A DNA stretch of 34,455 nt from Acidimicrobiales bacterium (GTDB lineage Bacteria > Actinomycetota > Acidimicrobiia > Acidimicrobiales > SZUA-35), in NCBI GenBank assembly GCA_020629695.1, contig JAHDCV010000023.1:21194-55648 (forward strand), in the 5' to 3' direction. Made by a program: the position numbers and the translations under genes. Of this stretch, positions 8,958-17,749 are shown in pieces (within the stretch, counting starts at the first letter, position 1; each line of letters opens with the position of its first letter). The notes under the pieces were generated by a model. It saw nothing but the letters and a program-made list of their open reading frames with translations. It was not told where the DNA came from and made no database searches.

Positions 8958-9599
8958 CACGACGGGGTGCCGCTGTCGGAGACGCCCCTCGGTCAGCTCG
9001 AAGACCTCGTCGACCCGATCGAGCAGACGCTCCTCGTGGGTGGCGAGCACGACCGCCGCTCCCGCGGCTCCCGCCGCGAGCAGGACCGCGAGGATCCGGT
9101 CGCTGTTGTGTTCGTCCTGATGCGCCGTCGGTTCGTCGGCGATCAGCACGGCGGGTTGGCAGATGACGGCCCGGGCCACCGCGGTGCGCTGTTGCTCCCC
9201 GAGCGAGACCTCGGCGGGGCGTCGGTCGACCAGACCGCCGAGGCCGAGGTGCTCGATCAGGTCCTCGCTCCGGTAGCGCCGGGGGTTGCCCAGCGCGATC
9301 GGCAACTCGATGTTCTCGCCGATCGTCAGGTCGGGCACGAGGCCGAGGCCCTGCGGGACGACCGACAACCCCTGCCACGTCCGGTCGACGGACTCGTCCC
9401 GGAAGACGCGGCCCTCGTCGGGCGTGTCCCAGCCGATCACGAGGTTGAGCAGGGTGGTCTTGCCCGAACCCGAGGGTCCGACGAGCGCGGCGACGCGCCT
9501 CGAGCGGAACGTGACCGAGACGTCGTCGACGGCACGGATGGTCTCGGCCCGGCGGCGGTGGATCCGGGTGACCGACTCGAGACGGATGCGATCGCTCAC
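8895..9599 (-). CDS. ABC transporter ATP-binding protein (LolD/MacB-like), second of pair
   Basis: A 234-residue ATPase with Walker A GPSGSGKT (41-48), a degenerate signature VSLGEQQRTAVARA and Walker B AVLIADEPTA. This architecture goes with FtsX/MacB-type permeases such as the one encoded two genes upstream. Its ATG overlaps the stop of the preceding ATPase gene by four bases. The last 25 residues are charged and low complexity (DRDDRGRREPDGGG), and the corresponding DNA overlaps the convergent nnrE gene by 63 bp. It may form a heterodimer with the neighbouring ATPase. Confidence 0.9.
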   Translation of the reverse strand: MSDRIRLESVTRIHRRRAETIRAVDDVSVTFRSRRVAALVGPSGSGKTTLLNLVIGWDTPDEGRVFRDESVDRTWQGLSVVPQGLGLVPDLTIGENIELPIALGNPRRYRSEDLIEHLGLGGLVDRRPAEVSLGEQQRTAVARAVICQPAVLIADEPTAHQDEHNSDRILAVLLAAGAAGAAVVLATHEERLLDRVDEVFELTEGRLRQRHPVVSDVDRDDRGRREPDGGGTPE

Positions 9600-10486
9600 G
9601 GCCGCTCGATCCGGACGTTGCCGTCGTCGTCGACGCGGATGACGGCGCGGTCCTCGGAGAACGCGTCCCGTGCGGCCATCGGCAGCTGGAGTCGTCCGCC
9701 GCGATCGATCACCGCCCGCTCGGTGCCGGCCTCGGTGATCGACGCGATGGCGCCGTCCCGCAGCGCGATCACCTGCTGGAGATGGGGCAGGACCCTGGCG
9801 TCGTGGGTCGCGACGAGCACGGTGACGCCACGTGCCGCGAGGCGGTCGATGGCGGCGAGCACGGCCCGGGTGCTCTCGCCGTCGAGCTGAGCGGTCGGCT
9901 CGTCGGCGATCACCAGGCGATGACCCGCGACGATGGCCCGGGCGAGCGCCAAGCGCTGTTGTTCACCGCTCGAGAGCTCGGCCGGTCGGTGGTCGTGATG
10001 CCCATCGAGTCCGAGGGTCTGGAGTGCATCGGCGACCACGTCGGGGTCGGCCTCTCGCGGGACCAGCCGCGCCAGCTGTTGGGCGGCCGTGAGGTGTGAG
10101 AGCAGGTTGTCGGGCGGGCGTTGGTGCACGTGGGTGACGAGCTGTGCACGGGTCCGGGCTCGACGTTTCGTCGACAGGCTGGTGAGATCGATGCCGTCGA
10201 TCTCGACCGATCCGGCGGAGGGGAGTTCGAGCCCGGCGATCATGCGGAGCAACGACGACTTGCCGCTCCCGGACGGTCCCACCACCCCGGTCGTGCAGCC
10301 GCCCTCCACGTCCAGATCGATCCCGCGCACGGCGAAGACCCGACCGCTCGCGGCCTCGTAGATCTTGACGACGTGTCGGCATCGCACCGCCGGTGCCGAT
10401 AGCGGTGCTGCGGCTGGTCCCGAGGCACCCTCGATGACGACGGGATCGAGGGCGAGCAGTTCGGGCGGCTCAGGTCGGTGTGTCAC
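9596..10486 (-). CDS. ABC transporter ATP-binding protein with AbrB-like C-terminal tail
   Basis: A 296-residue ATPase. After an Ala/Pro-rich leader of about 35 residues come Walker A GPSGSGKS, signature LSSGEQQRLALARA, Walker B LVIADEPTAQLD and the H-loop VLVATHDARV. The last 40 residues (from VIDRGGRLQLPMAARDAF to the end VRIERP) look like an AbrB/MazE-type swapped-hairpin segment (GRLQLP core). I recall similar tails on other actinobacterial ABC ATPases but cannot search. It overlaps the permease gene by 17 bp and the next ATPase gene by 4 bp, so it is part of one operon. Confidence 0.9.
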   Translation of the reverse strand: MTHRPEPPELLALDPVVIEGASGPAAAPLSAPAVRCRHVVKIYEAASGRVFAVRGIDLDVEGGCTTGVVGPSGSGKSSLLRMIAGLELPSAGSVEIDGIDLTSLSTKRRARTRAQLVTHVHQRPPDNLLSHLTAAQQLARLVPREADPDVVADALQTLGLDGHHDHRPAELSSGEQQRLALARAIVAGHRLVIADEPTAQLDGESTRAVLAAIDRLAARGVTVLVATHDARVLPHLQQVIALRDGAIASITEAGTERAVIDRGGRLQLPMAARDAFSEDRAVIRVDDDGNVRIERP

Positions 10487-13163
10487 GGAGCACCTCCACG
10501 GCCTGTCGATCCGAGGCCCAGCGTTCGCTCGCCCAGACGGTGGCGCCCACGGCCACGAGCACGATGGCGATCCGGACGGCGAGCGGACCGAACGACCAGA
10601 CCAGTTCGGGTCGTGGCGGGAGGTCGGGTGTCGGGTCGAATCGTGGGAGAAGTCGAGCGGCCAGTGGCTGCGCGGCGAGCAGCGCGACGACGGAGCTGAT
10701 CACGAGCAGGACCACGATCTCGGCGGCGGTCACCAATGCGAGGCGGTTCGGCGACGCACCCATGCGGACCGTCAGCACCGTCGTCAGCGAGCGCACCGCC
10801 CGTCGGGCGGACAGCTGGAACGCCAGGGCGACCGTGGCGATGAGGACGGCGACGATGCCCAACCAACGGAGGTACCCGAACGCGAACCTCGGTCCCACGA
10901 TGTCGGCGTCGGCCCGCCGAGCGTCGTCGGTGACGACGTTCCGGTAGCGGACGTCCAGGTCGTCGAGGAACGCCTGGACCTCGGCTGCGCCGAGCGCCGA
11001 CACCAGTCGTTGCCGGGCTTCGCGGCTGGGCGGACGGAGGCTGGCTGCGGCTCCGACCCGCGCACGTTCGTCGGCGACGAACGCGTCGAGCCGGTCGGCC
11101 GCGACGAGCAGCGATGGTTCACCGGCGCTCGCGAGCGGCGCCGATCGCAGACGCCCCACCGTCTCGTAGCGCACCACGTCGCGCAGCCCGAAGCCGCCCG
11201 TGACGGGCAGTGTCTGGTCGACCAGCGCGAGCGCCGGGAGGTCGTCGCCGGCATCGGAGGCGAGCAGATCGAGTGCGACGTCGAGATCGATGCCGATGTC
11301 GTCGGGCCAGACGACGGCGTCGGCGACGGTGCCGGGATCGACCATGATGACCGTCGCCGCCCGATTCCCGGGGCTGACACGAGTCGACGACAACCCGATC
11401 ACCGTGGTCCGTTCGGGGAGCACGACCCCCTCCGGGAGCGGCCCGATCAACTCGACCCTCGTCGCGCCGCCCAGCTCGGTCGCCAGATCCCTCGTGAGGG
11501 TGCGATCGAGTGTCTCCACGAGCGCACCCGCCAGGAGCGTCACGCCGATCGCGACCGCGGTGAAGGCCACCACGGTGCGCTCGCCGACTCCTCCGCCATC
11601 CAACCGACGCCAGAGCAGGAGGCGCATCGGTCCGAGCCGACGCGCGAACCCGGTGGTGCGTCGCAATCCGGCACCGATGCCGAACATCACGATCGCCACA
11701 GCCGTCGCCAGGCCGGCGATCGGGAGCAGCACGACGGCCAGATCGACACCGCCGTCACGGTTGCCCCGCCCGACCTGGAACCAGAGCAGGGCGGTCGTGG
11801 CGGCCATGACGAGCAGACCGGCGGCCAGCAGTTCGGCAGACGCGAGCGGAGGCCGGTCGCCGAGGCTCCGCTCTCCGGCGATGCCCGTCGCCAGCGCATT
11901 GCCGGCGACGGCGACGACCGCGACGACCAGGATCGGGCGTAGATCCAGGGCGTCGAACCGGCCGACGCCGAGCTCGGCCTCCGCGACCACGAGCGCCAGG
12001 ACGACCCCCAGGACGGTTCCGACGATCGCCGGCGCCACCGACTGCGCCACGGCGCGGCCGGCGAACTCGGGCCAACGGTCGCCTTCGCCGGCGAGCAGCC
12101 GGAACTCCCGTCGGGATCGGGCGACGACGAACACCCCGCCAGCCGCACAGGCGGCGAGTCCGAGGGCGACGCCGGCCAGTCGTGCCGCGGCGAACGGCTG
12201 ATCGAGATCGGCGATGAGTGACCGAGTGGTCGCGAGGCTCGTCGGCAGGGTCGAGCGCACGTCGACCGCGCCGGCACCGGCGGCGAGTTCGGCGACGGGT
12301 CCGGCCACCGATGGCGTCTGCACGAAGCGGCGCTCGATCGTTCGGATCTCCGCCGTGGCGGATTCGAGCGAACGCAGCCCGTCGATCGCTTCCTCACGCT
12401 CGGCCCGCCAGACCATCGAGGCCTGAACGCCCAGGTCGGCCATCGTCGGTTCGTCCACGAACACGATCGCGAAGTTGGGGAGTCCGAACGGAGCGATGAA
12501 CTGCGGGACGAGCGCCGCGTCGAGTCCGTCGACCGTCGCGACGGGGCCTTGGTCGCCGGGTTCCCGCCAGAGCGGATCGGTCACGCCCAAGACGGTGAAG
12601 CCGTCGGCGGGCACGGTGCGCACGCAGCGATCGGCCGGTACGTCGACGCACTCCCGGCTCGTCAGTCGATCGCCGGCGGCGAGCCCGAACTCGGCGGCGA
12701 GCCACGTCGAGATCCAGATGCCGATGCCGCCATCGGTCGTCACGTTCGCCGTCAGGTCGAGGTCGGTGTCGGCACCCTCGTGGTGGACGAGGCGCAGCGG
12801 CACGCGAATCGATGCCCCCTCGTCGGTCTCGAGCACGTCGCGGGGGCTCGGTGGTAGGACGACCGTCCGTCGGGCCGGCCCGAGTGAGTCGGCCTCGTCG
12901 AACACGGTGCGGGCGGCGTCGTCCGCGGCCATGACCTCGTCCGGCCGGAGCCACGCCGGCGTTTCGACGACGACCTCGTCGTCGGTCGCCGGAGCGTCGA
13001 CCATCACCCGGCGCGCGATCTCGTCGGCGGCCGCCGACCGCCAGAGGTCGGCGGACGCGATCAGAAACGCCGGCGTCGCCGCGGCGGCCATCAAGGCGAA
13101 CAGCAGCGCCCGGTCGCGCCACGGCACCGCGAGCCAGGCGGCGATCGCGCGCCGGTCGGTCAC
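10470..13163 (-). CDS. large FtsX/MacB-type ABC transporter permease
   Basis: An 897-residue permease beginning at a GTG (VTDRRAIAAWLAVPWRDRALL) whose codon overlaps the stop of the M20 peptidase gene (GTGA). It has an N-terminal helix (ALLFALMAAAATPAFLIASAD), a long extracytoplasmic domain of about 270 residues, and helices around LAGVALGLAACAAGGVFVVA, VAPAIVGTVLGVVLALVVA, ILVVAVVAVAGNALATGIA, LAAGLLVMAATTALLWF, VVLLPIAGLATAVAIVMFGIG and TVVAFTAVAIGVTLLAGAL. A second external domain and three C-terminal helices follow. This duplicated FtsX layout fits lipoprotein, peptide or antibiotic extrusion complexes. The reading frame stays open upstream to 14900, but that part is the shadow of the peptidase gene. 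Confidence 0.87.
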   Translation of the reverse strand: MTDRRAIAAWLAVPWRDRALLFALMAAAATPAFLIASADLWRSAAADEIARRVMVDAPATDDEVVVETPAWLRPDEVMAADDAARTVFDEADSLGPARRTVVLPPSPRDVLETDEGASIRVPLRLVHHEGADTDLDLTANVTTDGGIGIWISTWLAAEFGLAAGDRLTSRECVDVPADRCVRTVPADGFTVLGVTDPLWREPGDQGPVATVDGLDAALVPQFIAPFGLPNFAIVFVDEPTMADLGVQASMVWRAEREEAIDGLRSLESATAEIRTIERRFVQTPSVAGPVAELAAGAGAVDVRSTLPTSLATTRSLIADLDQPFAAARLAGVALGLAACAAGGVFVVARSRREFRLLAGEGDRWPEFAGRAVAQSVAPAIVGTVLGVVLALVVAEAELGVGRFDALDLRPILVVAVVAVAGNALATGIAGERSLGDRPPLASAELLAAGLLVMAATTALLWFQVGRGNRDGGVDLAVVLLPIAGLATAVAIVMFGIGAGLRRTTGFARRLGPMRLLLWRRLDGGGVGERTVVAFTAVAIGVTLLAGALVETLDRTLTRDLATELGGATRVELIGPLPEGVVLPERTTVIGLSSTRVSPGNRAATVIMVDPGTVADAVVWPDDIGIDLDVALDLLASDAGDDLPALALVDQTLPVTGGFGLRDVVRYETVGRLRSAPLASAGEPSLLVAADRLDAFVADERARVGAAASLRPPSREARQRLVSALGAAEVQAFLDDLDVRYRNVVTDDARRADADIVGPRFAFGYLRWLGIVAVLIATVALAFQLSARRAVRSLTTVLTVRMGASPNRLALVTAAEIVVLLVISSVVALLAAQPLAARLLPRFDPTPDLPPRPELVWSFGPLAVRIAIVLVAVGATVWASERWASDRQAVEVLRDTPT

Positions 13164-14590
13164 GCCGAGGTGCTGGCGTGCCGGTCGAGGACCCGGGCGA
13201 GCACCCCCGTGAGCTGTTCCGCGTAGGCGAGATGGAGGAACTCGTTCGGGCCGTGGGCGTTCGACTGCGGCCCGAGGACGCCGGTGATCACGAACTGGGC
13301 CGACGGGAACTTCGCGCCGAGCATGCCCATGAACGGAATCGAGCCGCCCTCGCCATAGAGCTGCATCGGCTTGCCGAAGACCGTTCGGCTGGCGTCGTCG
13401 AGCGCCGAGGCGAGCCACGGTTGCAGCTCGGGTGCCTCCCAGCCGTCGGCGGATTCCGGGTGGCCGATCGTGACCGGCGCGCCGTAGGGAACGTCGGTCG
13501 TCAGCGTCGACGTCAGCTCCTCGAGGACCGCGGCCGAGTCGGCCGTCGGTGGCACACGGATGCTCAGCTTCAGTGTGGTGTAGGGCCGCAGCACGTTGCC
13601 GGCCTTCGATGTCGGTGGTAGCCCGTCCGCGCCGATCGTCGACAACGACGGACGCCACGTCTTGTTGAGCAGCGCCTCGGTCACGTCCTCGGTCGTGACG
13701 GTCGCACCCGGCACGAGCGGCGGGGACTCGAGTGCGGCGACCCCGAGTTCCGCTGCCACGGACGCGGCCTCGGCGATCCTCCCGGCCGGGATCTCGACGT
13801 TGGCCGACTCGAGCAGCAAGCGACCGGAACCGACGTCCTCGATGCGATCGAGCAGGCCCCGGACGATCCGGAAGGTCGACGGAACGATGCCGCCGGCGCT
13901 TCCGGAGTGCAGGCCCTCGGCCACGATGTCGACCCGCACGTCGACGAGGACCAGGCCGCGCAGCGACGTCGTCAGCCAGAGCGTGTCGTAGGTCATGCAG
14001 CCGGAGTCGAGGCAGAGCACGAGGTCGACGTCGCCGAGACGCTCGGCCAGCGCGTCCACATGCGCGGGCAGGTCGGGGCTGCCGGACTCCTCGGAGGCCT
14101 CGATGAGCAGGACACACCGGGCGTGGCTGCCGCCGTTGCGCTGCACGGCTTCGATCGCCGTGAGGCTCGCGAACGCGGCGTAGCCGTCGTCGGCGCCGCC
14201 GCGACCGTAGAGCTTGCCGTCCTCGATCACCGGTGTCCACGGCCCGAGGTCCTCGCGCCACCCCTCCATCTCGGGTTGCTTGTCGAGGTGCCCGTAGAGC
14301 ATCACGGTCGCGTCCGTCGTCGGCTCGCCGAAGGCGTCGATCTCCACGACGATCAGCGGTGTCCGACCCGGGAGCCGCTGGACATCGACCGTCATGCCGG
14401 CGACGTCGCGGCCTTCGATCCAGGAGCGGATGTGGGTCACGGCGCGTTCGATCTCGCCGTTCGCCTCCCAACCCGGGTCGAAGTTGGGCGACAACGCCGG
14501 GATGGCGACGTACTCCACGAGGCGGTCGGTGAGGTCGTCGCGCCACGCTGCGGCGATCTGATCGGTGGCGTTGCCGAAGGCGAGCGTCAT
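13160..14590 (-). CDS. M20 family metallopeptidase (dipeptidase-like)
   Basis: A 476-residue zinc peptidase of the M20/CNDP dipeptidase type, probably cytoplasmic. Metal ligands and catalytic residues are in YGHLDKQP (His101, Asp103), GRGGADDGYA (Asp134/135) and IEASEESGS (Glu167/168); a downstream FLHLAY carries the late His ligand. The dimerisation domain lies between about residues 210 and 350. It is the first gene of the minus-strand operon with the FtsX-type permease and two ATPases, overlapping the permease start by four bases. This suggests peptide handling linked to the transporter, which is an inference. It is divergent from the creatinase gene, 137 bp away. Confidence 0.9.
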   Translation of the reverse strand: MTLAFGNATDQIAAAWRDDLTDRLVEYVAIPALSPNFDPGWEANGEIERAVTHIRSWIEGRDVAGMTVDVQRLPGRTPLIVVEIDAFGEPTTDATVMLYGHLDKQPEMEGWREDLGPWTPVIEDGKLYGRGGADDGYAAFASLTAIEAVQRNGGSHARCVLLIEASEESGSPDLPAHVDALAERLGDVDLVLCLDSGCMTYDTLWLTTSLRGLVLVDVRVDIVAEGLHSGSAGGIVPSTFRIVRGLLDRIEDVGSGRLLLESANVEIPAGRIAEAASVAAELGVAALESPPLVPGATVTTEDVTEALLNKTWRPSLSTIGADGLPPTSKAGNVLRPYTTLKLSIRVPPTADSAAVLEELTSTLTTDVPYGAPVTIGHPESADGWEAPELQPWLASALDDASRTVFGKPMQLYGEGGSIPFMGMLGAKFPSAQFVITGVLGPQSNAHGPNEFLHLAYAEQLTGVLARVLDRHASTSA

Positions 14591-14727
14591 GGCCCCACGT
14601 TAGGCAGCCCGATCGCCGACGTCGTCCGCTCGGGTTCGAGTGGCCACCCTCATCGTGGACATCGCCTGCCCCGCCGGTGGCTGCGCTGCTAGACCGGCCC
14701 ACCGCGACGATGCGAGGAGCGCGAGCC

Positions 14728-15978
14728 GTGAACGACAACAACGTGCTGGAACTGTCGAATTCCGACGACATGGACCGGATCATGAAGTGGCACAACGGTG
14801 AGCGGGCGTTCAGCCCGTTCTCCGACGCCGAGATGGATCGGCGGCAGACCGAGCTGCGGGCGCACATGGCCACGGCCGGCCTCGATGCGGTGCTGTTCAC
14901 CAGCTACCACAACATCTGTTACTACTCCGGCTTCCTCTACTGCGCTTTCGGCCGCAACTACGGCATGGTCGTCACCGCCGATGCGGCGACCACGATCTCC
15001 GCCGGGATCGACGGTGGCCAGCCCTGGCGGATGACCCACGGCGACAACCTCACCTACACCGACTGGCGGAAGGACAACTTCCTCCACGCCGTGTCGTCGC
15101 TCACGCCCGGGGTGCGGCGGCTCGGCATCGAGTTCGACCACGTCAACCTCGATCTGAAGGCGCGGATCGAAGCGGCCATGCCGGGCGTCGAGCTGGTCGA
15201 CGTCGGCCAGCCGACGATGTGGATGCGCACGATCAAATCCGCCGAGGAGATCACCCACATCAAGACCCTGACCCGCATCGCCGACCTCGGCGGGCAGGCC
15301 TGCGCCGATGCCGTGGCCGCCGGGGTGCCCGAGCACGAGGTCGCGCTCGCCTCGACCGGGGCGATGGTGCGGGAGATCGCGAACTCGTTCCCGTTCGTCG
15401 AGCTGATGGACACCTGGACGTGGTTCCAGTCGGGCATCAACACCGACGGCGCCCACAACCCGGTCACGAACAAGAAGATCGAGTCCGGCGACATCCTCAG
15501 CCTCAACTGCTTCCCGATGGTGTTCGGCTACTACGTCGCCCTCGAGCGCACGCTGTTCTGCGACACCGTCGACGACGAGTCGCTGCGGCTCTGGAACGTG
15601 AACGTCGAGGTGCACGAGCGGGGGCTCGAGCTCATCAAGCCCGGCGCCCGGTGTGGCGAGATCGCGGCTGAGCTCAACGAGATCTACCGCTCGTACGACC
15701 TGCTGAAGTACCGCTCGTTCGGGTACGGCCACAGCTTCGGGGTGCTCTGCCACTACTACGGCCGGGAGGCCGGGGTGGAGCTGCGCGAGGACATCGACAC
15801 CGTGCTCGAGCCGGGCATGGTCGTCTCGATGGAGCCGATGATCATGATCCCCGACGGCCAGCCCGGCGCTGGCGGCTACCGGGAGCACGACGTGCTCGTG
15901 ATCCACGACGACGAGACCGTCGAGAACATCACGGGCTTCCCCTACGGCCCCGAACACAACGTGATCGCTCCAGCCTGA
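14728..15978 (+). CDS. creatinase (creatine amidinohydrolase)
   Basis: A 416-residue pita-bread-fold M24 protein closely resembling known creatinases, which hydrolyse creatine to sarcosine and urea without a metal. Recognisable family segments are LFTSYHNICYYSGFLYCAFG, MDTWTWFQSGINTDGAHNPV (with the catalytic His), ALERTLF, NVEVHERGLELIKPGARC and VLEPGMVVSMEPMIM. The GTG at 14728 is preferred: AGGAG lies 8 bases upstream, and the resulting length is near the usual 400-410. ATG at 14710 or 14677 would add unconserved residues. No sarcosine oxidase or creatininase gene is visible in this window. A dyad follows the stop. Related M24 hydrolases (for example ectoine-derived substrates) are the alternative. 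Confidence 0.88.
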   Translation: MNDNNVLELSNSDDMDRIMKWHNGERAFSPFSDAEMDRRQTELRAHMATAGLDAVLFTSYHNICYYSGFLYCAFGRNYGMVVTADAATTISAGIDGGQPWRMTHGDNLTYTDWRKDNFLHAVSSLTPGVRRLGIEFDHVNLDLKARIEAAMPGVELVDVGQPTMWMRTIKSAEEITHIKTLTRIADLGGQACADAVAAGVPEHEVALASTGAMVREIANSFPFVELMDTWTWFQSGINTDGAHNPVTNKKIESGDILSLNCFPMVFGYYVALERTLFCDTVDDESLRLWNVNVEVHERGLELIKPGARCGEIAAELNEIYRSYDLLKYRSFGYGHSFGVLCHYYGREAGVELREDIDTVLEPGMVVSMEPMIMIPDGQPGAGGYREHDVLVIHDDETVENITGFPYGPEHNVIAPA

Positions 15979-15987
15979 CGGCTGGAG
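15968..15987 (+). terminator. GC-rich hairpin across the creatinase stop codon
   Basis: CTCCAGCC and GGCTGGAG form a perfect 8-bp stem with a TGAC loop containing the stop codon. There is no T tract, so it may be a Rho-aided terminator or a 3'-end stabiliser. Confidence 0.4.
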
Positions 15988-15990
15988 GTG

Positions 15991-16033
15991 TCGTCGGCTG
16001 AGCGAGCTGCCAAATCCGAGGCGGAGCCGACGA
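15991..16033 (+). repeat. inverted repeat in creatinase-phosphoesterase spacer
   Basis: TCGTCGGCT (15991-15999) and AGCCGACGA (16025-16033) are perfect 9-bp inverted arms around a 25-base loop. It lies immediately after the stop-codon hairpin, so the spacer carries two consecutive stem-loops. No T tract follows. Confidence 0.5.
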
Positions 16034-16088
16034 GTCCTGTCGCTTCAGCGCTGCAACTTCAGCAAGCGCGGCCGGCGGGCCTGCCAAG

Positions 16089-17003
16089 ATGCCCGACATG
16101 ACCGAGCTGATCCGCGTCGCCCAGTTGTCCGACACCCACTTCCTCGCCCCCGGCGACACGTTCGAGGGTGGCTTCGGCTACGACACCTCCGCGGCGTTCG
16201 AGGCCGTGCTCGCCGACGTCGAGTCCGGAGAGGCGCTCGACCTCGTCGCGGTCACCGGTGATGTCGCCGATCACGGCCGAGCCGAGCAGTACCGGGTCGC
16301 GGCGGCCGCGTTCAGTCGGCTGCCCGCACCGGTCAACGTCTGCCCGGGCAACCACGACCAGCACGCCGTCTTCGGCGCCGGCATGGGGCGGCCGAGCATC
16401 GGGACCTCCCGCGTGCTCGAGCTCGGCGACTGGTGTTTCCTGTTCGTCGACTCCAACGCCGGAGTGCTGCGGGTCGACGAGACCGGGCTCACCCACGACC
16501 CCGAGGACTACGAGGAGCGCCTCCATCGCAACGGCGCCCTCGGAGCACGGGAGGCCGCCCGGGTCCGGTCGATGCACGACACCTCCTCGGCCGAGCACGT
16601 CTTCATCTGGCTCCACCATCCGCCCGACCCGCAGGCCCCGTTGAGCCACGACGCCGACTACGCCGAGGAGTGGCGGGCCGTGATGCCCGACCTCCCGAAG
16701 GTCCGCGGCTTCGGCGGCGGTCACACCCACGTGCCCGACGAGCACACGTTCGAGGGGGTGCCGGTGTTCGTCGCCCCGGCGTTCAAGAACAACTTCGACC
16801 TCGAGGCCGCGACGCTGCTGCCGCCGGGGTACCGCCGCTACGAGTTCGAGCCGGAGGGGACCGTGCGCTCCGAGACGCACCTCGTCGGTGAGGACACGTG
16901 GCCACGTCATCCGCTCGGCCGGTCGGTGATGTCGCTGCTGCGTGGTGAGATCTCCTACGCCGAGTTCGACGAGATCGTCGCCCGACGCAACGCGGCCAGC
17001 TGA
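16089..17003 (+). CDS. calcineurin-like metallophosphoesterase (CpdA-like)
   Basis: A 304-residue phosphoesterase with the full set of dinuclear-metal motifs: LSDTHFL (D-x-H), VTGDVADHG (GDxxD), CPGNHDQH (GNHD), IWLHHPPD and GGGHTHV. Size and motif order are those of the cyclic-nucleotide phosphodiesterase/Icc group, so hydrolysis of cAMP or another phosphodiester is possible but not shown. Two starts are close together (16089 and 16098) and neither has a clear ribosome binding site; the second gives MTELIRVAQLSDTH. It follows creatinase by 110 bp containing two stem-loops, so it may be transcribed separately. Confidence 0.88.
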   Translation: MPDMTELIRVAQLSDTHFLAPGDTFEGGFGYDTSAAFEAVLADVESGEALDLVAVTGDVADHGRAEQYRVAAAAFSRLPAPVNVCPGNHDQHAVFGAGMGRPSIGTSRVLELGDWCFLFVDSNAGVLRVDETGLTHDPEDYEERLHRNGALGAREAARVRSMHDTSSAEHVFIWLHHPPDPQAPLSHDADYAEEWRAVMPDLPKVRGFGGGHTHVPDEHTFEGVPVFVAPAFKNNFDLEAATLLPPGYRRYEFEPEGTVRSETHLVGEDTWPRHPLGRSVMSLLRGEISYAEFDEIVARRNAAS

Positions 17004-17008
17004 GTTCA

Positions 17009-17025
17009 GCCGCTCGGGGAGCGGC
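17009..17025 (+). terminator. hairpin after the metallophosphoesterase gene
   Basis: GCCGCTC-GGG-GAGCGGC is a perfect 7-bp stem with a 3-base loop, 5 bases after the stop codon. No T run follows (AGGAGG comes next), so termination is only a possibility. Confidence 0.4.
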
Positions 17026-17152
17026 AGGAGGTGGCGACCCGTGCCGGAGCCGACGTGGCGGTCGCGGGGTCCGACCCAACGGGCCACGGACGCGGTCTCG
17101 GTGGTGTCTCACGTCGAGGGAACCCGGCCGTTCACTGGTCTACGGTCGACCC

Positions 17153-17581
17153 ATGGCGCCGTTCCAGGTCACCGTCGACGCAAACGATCCCCACACGCTC
17201 GCCCGTTGGTGGGCGCCCCTCGTGGGCTACGAGGTCGAGGGCGACGAGAAGAGCGACGCCTTCATCGGTGAGCTGCTCGACGCCGGCCACGTGACCGAGG
17301 CCGACATCGTCGAGATCGACGGTCTGCGGTTCTTCGCCGACGCCGTGGCGCTCCGTGACCCGGAGGGCGTGCAGCCGCGCTTCTACTTCCAGCGGGTGCC
17401 CGAGTCGAAGACGGCGAAGAACCGCTTCCACCTCGATCTACGGGTCGAGCAGGGCGACCTCGAACGCCGGGTCGACGAGCTCGTCGGACGGGGTGCGACG
17501 TTCGTGGAGTTCGGCGAGCATCCGGGCCACCGCTGGGCCGTCATGCAGGACCCCGAGGGCAACGAGTTCTGCTCCCACTGA
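17153..17581 (+). CDS. VOC family (glyoxalase-like) protein
   Basis: A 142-residue protein with the two beta-alpha-beta-beta-beta halves of the vicinal-oxygen-chelate fold. The start FQVTVDANDPHTLARWWAPLVGYEV is the usual opening of the actinobacterial Glyoxalase-like group, with FHLDLRV beginning the second half and WAVMQDPEGNEFCSH as the typical C-terminal end. Members bind a metal or a small ligand; no specific reaction can be assigned. It stands alone, with about 150 bp on each side. No clear ribosome binding site precedes the ATG. Confidence 0.82.
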   Translation: MAPFQVTVDANDPHTLARWWAPLVGYEVEGDEKSDAFIGELLDAGHVTEADIVEIDGLRFFADAVALRDPEGVQPRFYFQRVPESKTAKNRFHLDLRVEQGDLERRVDELVGRGATFVEFGEHPGHRWAVMQDPEGNEFCSH

Positions 17582-17749
17582 GCCTGGCGATGGAGGCCGG
17601 AATGGCGGCGCCCCATCGGTGACGGGACTCGACCGTGCCATTCGTCACGCGCTGGAAGATCGGTGTTCAGAGAAGCGTTTAGACTCGTGTACAACGTCAT
17701 CGAAGGTCCGCCGTCATCGTGTCGGCGGTCCGGAACAAAGGAACCCACG
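17582..17749 (+). promoter_or_regulatory. leader region of the membrane protein/AhpD/TetR cluster
   Basis: This 168-bp spacer is less GC-rich than its surroundings around 17676-17700. It includes a possible -10-like TAGACT at 17681 without a convincing -35, and a near-palindromic GTGTACAAC that could be a TetR operator. A stem-loop (17705-17731; CCGCCG/CGGCGG core plus outer GG/CC) precedes the ribosome binding site AAAGGAA (17737-17742), which fixes the ATG at 17750. The regulatory reading is tentative. Confidence 0.3.

Noticed and set aside
13164-14900. The permease frame stays open upstream, giving a 1,476-residue fusion.
   Set aside because: The first 579 codons are an Arg/Pro-rich shadow of the M20 peptidase gene on the same strand. 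GTG 13163 overlapping the peptidase stop is the natural start.
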